From Planctomycetota bacterium (GTDB taxonomy: Bacteria > Planctomycetota > Uabimicrobiia > Uabimicrobiales > Uabimicrobiaceae), in NCBI GenBank assembly GCA_029260735.1, contig JAJDCR010000119.1, forward strand, positions 1 to 64,000: a stretch of DNA of 64,000 bases, written 5' to 3'. The notes below the pieces were generated by a model. It worked only from the letters and a program-made list of their open reading frames with translations. It was not told where the DNA came from and did not search any database. This document shows, piece after piece, positions 26,645 through 34,724 of the stretch; the first letter of the stretch is position 1, and every line of letters starts with the position of its first letter. Position numbers and translations under genes: made by a program.

Positions 26645-26751
26645 AGGGCGTGTCTTCATTCAGCTTTTTTTACGATGTTTTTTGAGTACACAAATAATTC
26701 TTAATCGTCATTTCAGTTGCATACAAAGTAGGCTGAATGAAAACACGCCCT
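26645..26751. repeat. MITE-like inverted repeat, copy 2
   Basis: A 107-bp element with AGGGCGTGTCTTCATTCAGC at the left and GCTGAATGAAAACACGCCCT at the right. It is the sister of 10197-10306. Single end-like fragments (ACACGCCCTAA or TAGGGCGTGT) occur at 7076-7085, 13270-13280 and near 26816, each upstream of a gene. Confidence 0.8.
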
Positions 26752-26838
26752 AGTATTGGACAGATTTTTTCTCGGAAAGTCAACCTTTTTTAGCGAATTG
26801 TAGTAAAATCCTTGATACGCCCTAATAATTTTCAGTGC

Positions 26839-26868
26839 AGGACAAATTTCTTTTTGTTATGATATAAT
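26839..26868 (+). promoter_or_regulatory. Extended -10 promoter of the PH-domain gene
   Basis: TGATATAAT (26860-26868) is a consensus extended -10; AGGACA at 26839-26844 is a partial -35 with an 18-base spacer. The ATG at 26867 overlaps this box, so the real protein start must lie downstream, at 26930. Confidence 0.6.
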
Positions 26869-26929
26869 GTTTAAAATGATCTTTTTATCATGGTTTTCAT
26901 ACAGATTTTTTTTAGTTTTGGAGTTTTTT

Positions 26930-29428
26930 ATGGATGATCGTCCTCCCATTAAGCCCCACAAAGAGGCTTTTTGTGACTACAACGTAGTTTGTGGTGCTGT
27001 TATCACTGCCTTTCTTTTGCTCATTGGATTTCTAATTTTCCGTTGCACACCTGCACGGGAAAGTTATGTTGTTATATATGTTTTACTGGGACTAGCGGTT
27101 GTTTTTAATGCCTTCCGTTGGTTTATTTTACCGATTGAATATTCCAAAGAAGAGTATACTTTTGAAGCGGATAGAATCCGAAGTAAGCGAGGTAGTTTAT
27201 TTTCTAACTATGAGCAAGAACTTCTTCTTAACAAAGTAACTCATATCAAGTTACAAATTCCCTTCATCCAAAATAAACTCTATGGAACAGGAAGCATACT
27301 CATTCAGTCAGCTGGAGGAGGAAACGTCGAAGTCAATATGAGATCTATAAAAGGTCCTTATGAAGTTTATGAAGAGATCCAGCAACTTTTAAAAAATAAC
27401 GGTTTTCAGATAGAATCTCAAGAAGCGCTCTTAGAAGATCGTCCTGCAGGGCGAGGAGTTTTCTTGGAAGCTATTTTGGCTCTTTTTGGAATGATTTTTA
27501 TGTCGGCTTGTGGTGGGGTCTGGATGGTAGAAGATTTACGAATTAATCCTCACCAAGCCGAGTTTTACATTCTGGCAGGAGGAGCCTTGGTCTTTAGCAT
27601 AGTCGCTTCCATTTTTTTATTTCGTCGACAAATGAGCCAACGCTATTATCTCCATCAGCACAGCATTAATTCCTCTTACGATTTTCTGGGAAAAGGAGAA
27701 ACTCTCATTCCTATGGAAAATCTTTCTGATTCGATTTTAACCCAAGGACTCATCGGACGATTTATGAAGTTGCAAGACTTTGTTATTAGTTGCCAAGGAA
27801 GTGGTAAGGAAATTCCTTTTCGTCATACCGGGCAAGGAAAAGTTTGGAAAGAGAAATTAGATATCCTAATAAAAGAGAAAAATGAGCTACCGGAAATAGA
27901 AGCAACGGTTGAAGAGGGCTCTTCTCTTAAATCGAATGCCTTGAAAGAGCCTCGGGCCATTGTCAAAGCAAAGCGAGAAAATAAGTACACTTGTGATTTC
28001 TCTATGAATAAAAAACGAGTCTTTGGACTTCCCTTGGTTATTCTAGGCATAGGTATTATTTTAGTTGGTCTTGCCATTACTCTGGGAGTTCCTGATAAAC
28101 AAAAAGATTTAAGCCCTATAGAGATTGCTTCTATCACTTCTTTGATCCTAGGAGGTTTTCTTTTTGTTGTGGGACTTTTTGGTAGCATCATCGCTTTTTT
28201 TCGATGCCGGGCTTTTAAGTACTTTGTTAAATCTACCAGTTTTGAGGAACAATTCCGTTTTATTAGTGTAAAGAATGTAGAGTTTAATGCGGATAAGATA
28301 ACTGCTGTTTTGGTGAAGGAAGGCATACTGGATCGAATTTTCAAAACTTGTACAGTCACGTTTTGGTCTATTGGTTCAAAACAACATCTTTCCTTTCGAC
28401 ATATAACTAAAGAAGAGGAATTGCTTGGTTATATTTTAGCCAAGGTGGGAATTCAGAAAAAAAATGAAAGCTATAAATTTACAGTAGAAGGTAGTTTAGA
28501 AAGTGTTATTAAACGAAATCTCTTTTTCTATTTAATCCTTATCTTGCCCACAGTGGGTTTGTTTTTCCTTCATCCTCTAGCTTCTCTGGCCCCAGTATTT
28601 TTGGGAATAGTTGTTTACTTAGCCCAACTTTTCTACCACATGTTCTGTCATTTGGAAATAGAGCAAGACTTTGTTTCCTACCGAAAAGGAATTTTATTTC
28701 GCGTTTGCTACTACATACATTTTGAAGATGTCAAATACCTTCTCATTACTCGCTATCCTGGTTCAAGTGCAGGAGAACTTCGCTTTGAGATTACCGGAGA
28801 GCAAATTGTCCAAAATGACAAAAAAAATTACACTGTAAGCAATTATTTTGCCGTTCCCTTGGTTGAAAATGTGGAAGAAGCAAGAGTTATCTTCGATCGT
28901 CTTTTTGATCAAAAATTGAAGATTAGTCAAATCAAAGATTTGGAGTACGATAGGGAAGGGCATTCTTTATTAGAAAAAAAAGTTTCTCAGCCTTATTACA
29001 AGCAAATTTTCTTGGAACGATTTATTGGTTTAGGAATTTTGGACACTGCTTATCTGGGAGGAATTGGTGTTTATACGATAGCTCCAGAAGGTAAAACCAT
29101 GTATGCCCTAATTGCAGTTTGCCTGTTAGTTTTACTAAACGTTTTCCTTCTCTTTTTCATCAATCTATCTATTCGTTCTATTCGCTATGTTATTGATGAA
29201 CAAAAAATTATTTATTATTGGGGAGTTTTTTATAAAAAAATCCAAGCGATTCATTTTTCTGATGTTGACTACATTGGAAAAAACGAAGGTTTCTTCAATA
29301 AAATCTTCAAAACAGGTAATATCACAATAAATACTGTGGGAAGTAGCAAAACAGATATGACCTTGAGAAATCTAAAGGATACCGAAGATTTTTATCAAGA
29401 TTTAAAGCAACGCTACACAAAAAAATAG
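26930..29428 (+). CDS. Multi-pass membrane protein with repeated bacterial PH (bPH2/YdbT-like) domains
   Basis: About 832 residues from the ATG at 26930 (GGAG nine bases upstream). Paired hydrophobic helices recur about every 190-200 residues. Each pair is followed by a beta-rich segment typical of bPH2 domains (for example EADRIRSKRGSLFSNYEQEL, then HIKLQIPFIQNKLYGTG). The last unit reads DEQKIIYYWGVFYKK, VDYIGKNEGFFNKIFKTGNI. I count about four such units. These domains face the cytoplasm and probably bind proteins or lipids at the membrane; no enzyme activity is expected. It is 10 bases upstream of msrA and probably cotranscribed. Confidence 0.8.
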   Translation: MDDRPPIKPHKEAFCDYNVVCGAVITAFLLLIGFLIFRCTPARESYVVIYVLLGLAVVFNAFRWFILPIEYSKEEYTFEADRIRSKRGSLFSNYEQELLLNKVTHIKLQIPFIQNKLYGTGSILIQSAGGGNVEVNMRSIKGPYEVYEEIQQLLKNNGFQIESQEALLEDRPAGRGVFLEAILALFGMIFMSACGGVWMVEDLRINPHQAEFYILAGGALVFSIVASIFLFRRQMSQRYYLHQHSINSSYDFLGKGETLIPMENLSDSILTQGLIGRFMKLQDFVISCQGSGKEIPFRHTGQGKVWKEKLDILIKEKNELPEIEATVEEGSSLKSNALKEPRAIVKAKRENKYTCDFSMNKKRVFGLPLVILGIGIILVGLAITLGVPDKQKDLSPIEIASITSLILGGFLFVVGLFGSIIAFFRCRAFKYFVKSTSFEEQFRFISVKNVEFNADKITAVLVKEGILDRIFKTCTVTFWSIGSKQHLSFRHITKEEELLGYILAKVGIQKKNESYKFTVEGSLESVIKRNLFFYLILILPTVGLFFLHPLASLAPVFLGIVVYLAQLFYHMFCHLEIEQDFVSYRKGILFRVCYYIHFEDVKYLLITRYPGSSAGELRFEITGEQIVQNDKKNYTVSNYFAVPLVENVEEARVIFDRLFDQKLKISQIKDLEYDREGHSLLEKKVSQPYYKQIFLERFIGLGILDTAYLGGIGVYTIAPEGKTMYALIAVCLLVLLNVFLLFFINLSIRSIRYVIDEQKIIYYWGVFYKKIQAIHFSDVDYIGKNEGFFNKIFKTGNITINTVGSSKTDMTLRNLKDTEDFYQDLKQRYTKK

Positions 29429-29438
29429 GAGTGAATTT

Positions 29439-30092
29439 ATGTCGGAATTTAACAAAAACATTGAGCGAGCTAGTTTTGCCTTAGGCTGATTTTGGGGGCC
29501 TGATGCCCAGTTTGGGAGCATCTCCGCGGTTACGGCGACGGGAGTTGGTTATACAGGAGGAAGTACAGAGCAACCAACTTATCATAATTTAGCTGACCAT
29601 ACAGAGGCGATTCAAATAGACTACGATTCAGATAAAATAAACTACCAAGAGCTATTGAGGTTGTTTTTTCAAAGTCATGAATCTACTTATCCTCGTCTTT
29701 CTCGTCAGTATATGTCAGCTATTTTTTACCATAATAAAGAACAAGAAGAATTGGCAGTAGAAGCAAAGACAAAAGAGGCTGAAAAAAAACAGAAAAAAGT
29801 TCATACAGAAATTCTTCCTTTAGAGACTTTTTATCTAGCGGAAGATTATCATCAAAAGTACTATTTTCAAAGTAATTTATATTTTTTGAAGCATATTCCA
29901 GAGCTTTTTCCTGAACCAAGAGATTTAATCGAATCAACCTTAGCCTCTCGATTGAATGCCTATGTCCGAGATTTTATTCCCTCTTCGACAATTGAATCGA
30001 TTTTGGATAAAAAAAATCCTGCTCATGAAAAATTGTGGCAAGCGATTAAAGCACTAGAAGAAAAGTTTTCTCAGAAAAGGCGTTCTAGCTAA
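29439..30092 (+). CDS. msrA: Peptide-methionine (S)-S-oxide reductase MsrA, selenoprotein with in-frame TGA (Sec17)
   Basis: 217 residues if the TGA at 29487-29489 (codon 17) is read as selenocysteine. The frame opens at ATG 29439 (TAGGAG upstream) and runs ALG-U-FWGPDAQFGS, where the family has GCFWG with the catalytic Cys. After the TGA the protein continues as MsrA without break: GVGYTGG, QPTYHNLADHTEAIQIDYDS, LLRLFFQSHES and RQYMSAIFYHN. MsrA reduces methionine-S-sulfoxide; the Glu in DHTEAI matches the catalytic acid. The NDxGTQYRS loop is replaced by a short SRQYMS form typical of a divergent subgroup. No Cys occurs anywhere, so Sec would be the only redox residue. A SECIS-like hairpin follows the TGA. 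A Cys-to-stop mutation or sequencing error is the alternative, made less likely by the intact rest of the gene. Confidence 0.85.
29487..29522 (+). promoter_or_regulatory. Candidate bacterial SECIS (selenocysteine insertion) element
   Basis: After the TGA (29487-29489), GATGC (29502-29506) pairs with GCATC (29518-29522) and CC (29507-29508) pairs with GG (29515-29516). One A (29517) is bulged and the apical loop is AGTTTG. The second loop base is G at 29510, 21 bases after the TGA, close to its place in E. coli fdhF. It lies fully within the msrA reading frame, as bacterial SECIS elements do. The folding was done by eye. Confidence 0.65.
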
Positions 30093-30106
30093 GCCACGTC
30101 ATAATG

Positions 30107-31138
30107 CTACTGGATACTGACAATGATGATCTTTTCCCCTGCTCGCAAAATATTTTTAGGGCAGGGTAAAACTGTTTGTTTGTGAGAACTTTCATAGCCT
30201 AAGATTTTGATTTTGAGATTTTCTTCTACTTCAGCGACTGTTTTTCCATCCATCTCTTCGCAAACTTCCAAAGAAATTAGGCGAGCCAATTGGTTATAAA
30301 TAGTAAAACTGGAAAGAGATATGTCCATTCCCACTGCTTTGGCCGCAAAAATAGGGGCATAAGAAGAGGCTGTGGAGACCGTCGGAAAATCAAATTGTTC
30401 CGAGATTTTCTCGGCTAAGTTATCGTCAAATATTCTCAATACCAATTTTACATCGGGATTGAGATTACGAGCAGTAAAAGCACAATCTATATTTGTTAGG
30501 TCATCATCTGTGGCGCAAATTACTGTTCGAGCCTTGGCCACGTTGGCTTTTTCTAAGATGGATTTATTGCGAACATTACCTAAAATAATAGGGATTTTCT
30601 GTAATAAAAGTTCTTCCACAAATTGTTTGTTGTAATTTTTTTCAATTCCAATAACCATCACATCCATTTTTCTCAATTCATTGATGATTCTGTATCCCAC
30701 TTTTCCGACACCACAAACTACGATGTGATTATCATAGGTCAATGCAGTCATAACCCACCAATCCTGTAAATTTTGTTTTTCCCCAAAGAGCATAGCCACA
30801 AAAATAGAAATACCACAAGCCACCACAAAAACTCCCACCAGAGGTGCTAAATAAAGAAAAACTTGTACAGGCCAAGGGTAGGGAGGAGGAAGGATAAACT
30901 CAAAAAAAGCAGCCGCAAAAGCGGCAAACATAGCATCGGTAAAAGGTAAGTCTTCGCAGTTAGAATAGAGAATATAGCCCCCAACAAAGATAGTCAAGAT
31001 CATACATATATTAGGAAGTTTAAACTCTTGGAGAAGAATGTAGTAGAATTTAAGCTTTCGAACAAGATACTCTTGTAGCTTTTGCCTTCTTTTTTTCTGA
31101 GGGTAGAGAATTTCTGGCGTTAAAGGCCGTCTTTTCAT
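30107..31138 (-). CDS. TrkA-N/TrkA-C (RCK) membrane protein, channel-like
   Basis: About 343 residues from the ATG at 31138; a TTG at 31159 lacks a ribosome site. Two membrane helices (about 40-60 and 90-120) flank a hydrophobic pore-like segment. A TrkA-N NAD-binding domain (about 135-255) shows HIVVCGVGKVGYRIINEL and ICATDDDLTNI. A C-terminal TrkA-C domain ends RAGEKIIIVSIQ. The layout is that of a two-helix potassium channel with an RCK gate, but the TVGYG selectivity filter is absent; the region reads FAAFAAAFFEFILPPPYPW. It may be a non-selective or regulatory relative. It converges with msrA, with 14 bases between them. Confidence 0.8.
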   Translation of the reverse strand: MKRRPLTPEILYPQKKRRQKLQEYLVRKLKFYYILLQEFKLPNICMILTIFVGGYILYSNCEDLPFTDAMFAAFAAAFFEFILPPPYPWPVQVFLYLAPLVGVFVVACGISIFVAMLFGEKQNLQDWWVMTALTYDNHIVVCGVGKVGYRIINELRKMDVMVIGIEKNYNKQFVEELLLQKIPIILGNVRNKSILEKANVAKARTVICATDDDLTNIDCAFTARNLNPDVKLVLRIFDDNLAEKISEQFDFPTVSTASSYAPIFAAKAVGMDISLSSFTIYNQLARLISLEVCEEMDGKTVAEVEENLKIKILGYESSHKQTVLPCPKNILRAGEKIIIVSIQ

Positions 31139-31162
31139 AGATTGTGTATGTCCTAGCAATAT

Positions 31163-31222
31163 TCGTAATCGTAATCGTAATCGTAATCGTAATCTTTTTT
31201 TTATATTTGATTACGATTACGA
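31163..31222. repeat. (CGTAAT)5 tandem with inverted partner
   Basis: Five CGTAAT units (31164-31193) are followed by a T run and the inverse GATTACGATTACG (31209-31221). The two halves form a perfect stem of at least 13 bp directly upstream of the TrkA-type gene. A similar simple-sequence hairpin made of GTCACCGTAGTC units lies at 49789-49890. Confidence 0.85.
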
Positions 31223-31270
31223 GTTAAAAAGAAATCTCTTATTTCAACTGTATTTAGGGAGCCTTAAAAA

Positions 31271-32392
31271 CTAACAGCAGCTATTTTTTGGCTTTGTTGT
31301 TTCAAGAGCAAGGCCGTCTTTTGTTTCTTTAGGATCACGGAAAGTGTCTCGACTACAGTCAAAGACAATCTCTTCCTTTACTTCTACGGCGGGGAGAATG
31401 GGAATGATATGTTTTTGGTAAGGCTCTTTGGTGAGAATTTCAAAGGTTTTTTCGCAAACCGCCATCCTTGCTCCTCGCAGGAGTTTGTGACCATCGTCAT
31501 CTAAAACTTCTTTGAAAGGGCCTTTATAAATCACGGCATGATTTTTGTCGTAGCAAGGGCCTTCTTTACCTTTATAGGCAATAATTGTCATGGAACGATA
31601 CTCAATTCCTTCTACTTTTTGCCAAGGTTTTGCGTCGAGTTTTTCGATATCAATCCCATAGAAACCTGCTTCTTCTAATATTTGAACAAATTCTTGCTCC
31701 TGAAAGGCTCCACTAATACAGCCGCTCCAGAGCTCTGAGTCGTTTTTCAAATGTTCCGGACTATCTTCATCGGATACGATGTCAGAAATAGCAATTCTTC
31801 CCCCCTTTTTGAGCACACGGAACATTTCACTGATCAATTGTTTTTTCAAACTGTCGTCTACTAAATTCAAGACACAGTTACTAACAATGACATCGATAGA
31901 GTTATCCATGACCAAAGGCTTTTCTTGCTTTATTTTTTCCTTAAAAGCCTCTAGTTTAGTCAGATCTTCCACTGAAGAAACTGTATTGGTGGCCAGATAA
32001 TCGTCTAGAGAGCTCAGATCTGTTTTTAAATCTTGGATATGCCCGTACTTGAATTCAATATTGGAGTAGCCCATTTGCTCTTCGACAATAGGCTGATTTC
32101 TTTTGGCCAAATCGAGCATTTCCTTGGTCATATCTACTCCGATGACTTTTCCCTTAGGCCCAACCTTTTGAGCAGCGATAAAACAAATTTTTCCCCCACC
32201 AGAGCCCAAGTCAAGTACCGTTTCACCTTCTTTAACATATTCGGAAGGGTCTCCACAACCATAGTCTTTATCGATCACCTCTGAGGGAATGATTTTCAAG
32301 TACTGCGGATTGTAATTTACAGGACAACAAAGAGCTTCTTCTCTTTCTTCGGCTGCTTGAGCATACCTATCTGAAACGTTTTCTTTCTTCAT
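31271..32392 (-). CDS. arsM: Arsenite S-adenosylmethionine methyltransferase (ArsM)
   Basis: 373 residues. The Rossmann SAM-binding motif reads VLDLGSGGGKICFIAAQ. The surrounding sequence matches arsenite methyltransferases: N-terminal EEALCCPVNY and YGCGDPSEYV, then SNCVLNLV and SGCISGAFQEQEF, which supply the arsenic-binding cysteines. The C-terminal ~130-residue extension ends in a CC pair (KPKNSCC), as in forms linked to arsenosugar synthesis. ArsM methylates As(III) stepwise, and in arsenosugar pathways the dimethyl form later receives an adenosyl group. It is the last gene of a minus-strand cluster with arsS and a nucleosidase. Confidence 0.88.
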   Translation of the reverse strand: MKKENVSDRYAQAAEEREEALCCPVNYNPQYLKIIPSEVIDKDYGCGDPSEYVKEGETVLDLGSGGGKICFIAAQKVGPKGKVIGVDMTKEMLDLAKRNQPIVEEQMGYSNIEFKYGHIQDLKTDLSSLDDYLATNTVSSVEDLTKLEAFKEKIKQEKPLVMDNSIDVIVSNCVLNLVDDSLKKQLISEMFRVLKKGGRIAISDIVSDEDSPEHLKNDSELWSGCISGAFQEQEFVQILEEAGFYGIDIEKLDAKPWQKVEGIEYRSMTIIAYKGKEGPCYDKNHAVIYKGPFKEVLDDDGHKLLRGARMAVCEKTFEILTKEPYQKHIIPILPAVEVKEEIVFDCSRDTFRDPKETKDGLALETTKPKNSCC

Positions 32393-32485
32393 TTTTAATT
32401 TCCTTCTGGGAATTTCTATTTAGGAAGGTTTTTGATTAATTTTCTGTTTCCAAGTTTATTTTTAGTAATAACTAGTAAATTTCTG

Positions 32486-33460
32486 CTAAAGTAAAGAACC
32501 GCCGCAACTGGAACCACAACCAGCAGTGCAACCATAGCAGTAATCTCCTACTTGCACAGTTTTTATAACATCCAAAGAAGATGCTTCTAATATATCGTCT
32601 ATGGTTAGAGGTTTACTCGTCCCATTAATAGCAGAGACTTTTTCCATTTGATTGAAGTCGCAATCGTAGATATTTCCCTGATAGTCAATGGATAGTTGAT
32701 TTCTGCACATCAAACGATCAACGGTCTCGTCGTTATAATTTTCTTCTAAGAACTTTAAGTATTTATCATAAACTCCTTTTCTTTGCAAATGGAGTTTAAA
32801 TCTACCGACGGGTATATTGTTAATCGTAATTAAAGAGTGAAATTGAACTCCAAAATTATCTTGCAAGAATTTTTTGTAGGCTTTCTCTAAACTCGTTTGC
32901 TCAGGAGCTAAGACAAAATCTCCTGTTTCTGGCATCATGGGGTTGTAGACTAAGTCTAAGCGGAAATCATCTTTTCTGCCATACCCTAGATTATTAAGTA
33001 ATTGAAGTGCCTCGATCGAGTTTTTGAAGACATTCTTACCTCTCATTTTGTCGACATTTTCTTCCAGGTAACAAGGAAGTGAAGCAACCACTTGAACTTT
33101 TTGTTCTGCAAAAAACTCTGGCAAGTCCTGGTAGCCCTCTTCAAAAAAGATAGTGAGGTTCGACCTAACAATGACCTCTTTGCCTAGCTCGCGAGATTTT
33201 TTTACAATTTCCCGAAAGCCATTGTGCATTTCCGGGGCCCCCCCTGTGAGGTCAACGGTTTTAATTTGCTCATAGTCGCCAATTATTTGTAGGAGTTTGT
33301 CTTTTACTTGATGAGAGATTTCCTCTGTTCTTTTTGGAGAAGCTTCCACATGACAATGCTTACAAGCCAAATTACACATGTACCCTAAATTAACTTGCAG
33401 GGTATCAATCGTCGTTTTTTCTATCTCTCTGTTCAATTTATTTTTAAAAGCTGTTATCAT
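32486..33460 (-). CDS. arsS: Arsenosugar biosynthesis radical SAM protein ArsS (cysteine form)
   Basis: 324 residues. The radical SAM cluster motif CNLACKHCHVEASP (CxxxCxxC) is at about residue 29. Family features follow: DLTGGAPEMH, VRSNLTIFFEEGY, NPMMPETGDFVLAP and the C-terminal cluster-binding region MCRNQLSIDYQGNIYDCDFNQ. The tail YCYGCTAGCGSSCGG is cysteine-rich; in relatives one of these positions can be selenocysteine, but here it is Cys with no in-frame TGA. ArsS is proposed to help transfer the 5'-deoxyadenosyl group of SAM to dimethylarsenic. It starts 5 bases after the nucleosidase stop, so they are tightly coupled. Confidence 0.88.
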   Translation of the reverse strand: MITAFKNKLNREIEKTTIDTLQVNLGYMCNLACKHCHVEASPKRTEEISHQVKDKLLQIIGDYEQIKTVDLTGGAPEMHNGFREIVKKSRELGKEVIVRSNLTIFFEEGYQDLPEFFAEQKVQVVASLPCYLEENVDKMRGKNVFKNSIEALQLLNNLGYGRKDDFRLDLVYNPMMPETGDFVLAPEQTSLEKAYKKFLQDNFGVQFHSLITINNIPVGRFKLHLQRKGVYDKYLKFLEENYNDETVDRLMCRNQLSIDYQGNIYDCDFNQMEKVSAINGTSKPLTIDDILEASSLDVIKTVQVGDYCYGCTAGCGSSCGGSLL

Positions 33461-33465
33461 AGTTT

Positions 33466-34206
33466 TTAGTCTTCCAAATTTAGTACTGTATGCTCAACAA
33501 TAGGCCAAAGGTTATTGGCGGCATCTTGGGTAAAAGCATTTATGTCATCTGAAGCGTCCCCTTTGAGGTTGTCCGATATGGCCCTCAGCAAGAGAAAAGG
33601 AACTCCATAAACGTGGCATATTTGTCCGACGGCGGCCCCTTCCATCTCAACAGCCTCAGGAAAATCCAACTCTTCCCATAGATCCGACAACTCTTTTTTT
33701 CTCTCCGTCGTTATCAATTCTGAGCCGCTGACCACTCTTCCGAGAACTCTTCTCACTCCTGGTTTTAGAGGTGCTTGTAAAGCTAAATCCACCAGCCTCT
33801 GATCGGACTTAAATTCTCGAAGCTTCAAAAAAGGTAATTCTCCTATCTTATGCTGATAAGAAGGATCCCAAGGCAATTTGTAGCTTTTTACATTCATATT
33901 ATAGTTTATTGTATCCGTGGCAACAACAACATCTCCTATTTGCAGGTTTTCTTTTAGACCTCCGGCTATTCCTGTAAACAAAATAGCCTTTCGCGCATGA
34001 TATTGGTTTATCAGAGTGGTAACCACGCTAGAAGCAAAGTTTTGTCCAACATTAGAGGCCGCATAAACAACCTCTTTTTTCCCTATTTTGCCTTCAACAA
34101 AAGTTAAAAGATCATTGTGCTTATGAACTTTTTTTTCTTGGACATTCTCTTCTAGTTTGGCAATCTCCGCGGGCATTGCTCCGATGATACCAATTTTATT
34201 TTGCAT
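33466..34206 (-). CDS. 5'-methylthioadenosine/S-adenosylhomocysteine nucleosidase-like protein
   Basis: 246 residues of the nucleoside phosphorylase/MTAN fold. Motifs: IGIIGAMPAEIAKLE, ILFTGIAGGL, IGDVVVATDTINYNM, AVEMEGAAVGQIC (ribose-binding Glu/Met) and LLRAISDNLKGD (catalytic Asp). MTAN enzymes cleave adenine from MTA and SAH. In this cluster it could instead remove adenine from 5'-deoxyadenosyl-dimethylarsenic to give the ribose arsenosugar core, or clear SAH made by ArsM. It lies directly before arsS and after the VOC gene. Confidence 0.85.
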   Translation of the reverse strand: MQNKIGIIGAMPAEIAKLEENVQEKKVHKHNDLLTFVEGKIGKKEVVYAASNVGQNFASSVVTTLINQYHARKAILFTGIAGGLKENLQIGDVVVATDTINYNMNVKSYKLPWDPSYQHKIGELPFLKLREFKSDQRLVDLALQAPLKPGVRRVLGRVVSGSELITTERKKELSDLWEELDFPEAVEMEGAAVGQICHVYGVPFLLLRAISDNLKGDASDDINAFTQDAANNLWPIVEHTVLNLED

Positions 34207-34265
34207 ACTCTACCTTTCTATCTAAGAAAAACCTGTTTATTTGTCACTTTTTTAATTTTCTACTA

Positions 34266-34670
34266 TTAAAGGTTGGATGTAAGTTTCTTCGGCTCGATTA
34301 AATCAATGCGGTTGCCATAGAGATCTTTGAATACCGCTACCTTGCCATATTCGTGCTCAAAAGGTCCTTCGGTAAACTCGACTCCTTTTGCCTTGAATAG
34401 CTGATAGTCTCCCTCAAAATCATCCGTGTGCAGAAAAAACAACACTCGGCCTCCCGCTTGTTTACCAATAGCCGCTTGCTGCTCCTCATTTACTGCCTTA
34501 GATAAAAGTATCTCTGATCCTATTTTTCCTGGCGTAGCAAGACGGACCCATCTCTTTTCTTCCAGAGGAGTATCTTCGACGACTTGAAAGCCTAGTATTC
34601 CACAGTAGAACTGAATGGCTTCTTCGTAATCTCGAACCACTAGAGCGGTATGAGCAATTTTTTGAATCAT
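34266..34670 (-). CDS. VOC (glyoxalase/bleomycin resistance) family protein
   Basis: 134 residues, one VOC module of two beta-alpha-beta-beta-beta units. It shows IAHTALVVRDYEEAIQFYCGILGF at the start, FFLHTDDFEGDYQLF in the middle and VAVFKDLYGNRIDLIEPKK at the end, giving likely metal ligands His (AHTAL), His (FLHT) and Glu (LIEP). Substrates in the family include methylglyoxal adducts and organoarsenicals. The vicinal Cys pair of the C-As lyase ArsI is not present, so that role is unlikely. It lies 60 bases upstream of the nucleosidase and may begin the arsenosugar operon. Confidence 0.8.
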   Translation of the reverse strand: MIQKIAHTALVVRDYEEAIQFYCGILGFQVVEDTPLEEKRWVRLATPGKIGSEILLSKAVNEEQQAAIGKQAGGRVLFFLHTDDFEGDYQLFKAKGVEFTEGPFEHEYGKVAVFKDLYGNRIDLIEPKKLTSNL

Positions 34671-34724
34671 AAATTTTTCCTGAAAATAGTAATATAAGCC
34701 TTGATCACATCTTCGGAGGGAAAG

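Noticed and set aside
27823..28359. 178-codon minus-strand frame
   Set aside because: Antisense to the well-supported PH-domain gene, no recognisable family.
29655..30092. A 145-residue MsrA fragment starting at TTG
   Set aside because: It lacks the catalytic region, which is present upstream in the same frame across the single TGA; the full gene starts at 29439.
32486..33460. Selenocysteine in ArsS
   Set aside because: The C-terminal Cys cluster is read through Cys codons with no in-frame TGA in the gene.
34266..34670. ArsI-type C-As lyase
   Set aside because: The VOC protein lacks the vicinal cysteines needed to bind trivalent arsenic; only one Cys is present.
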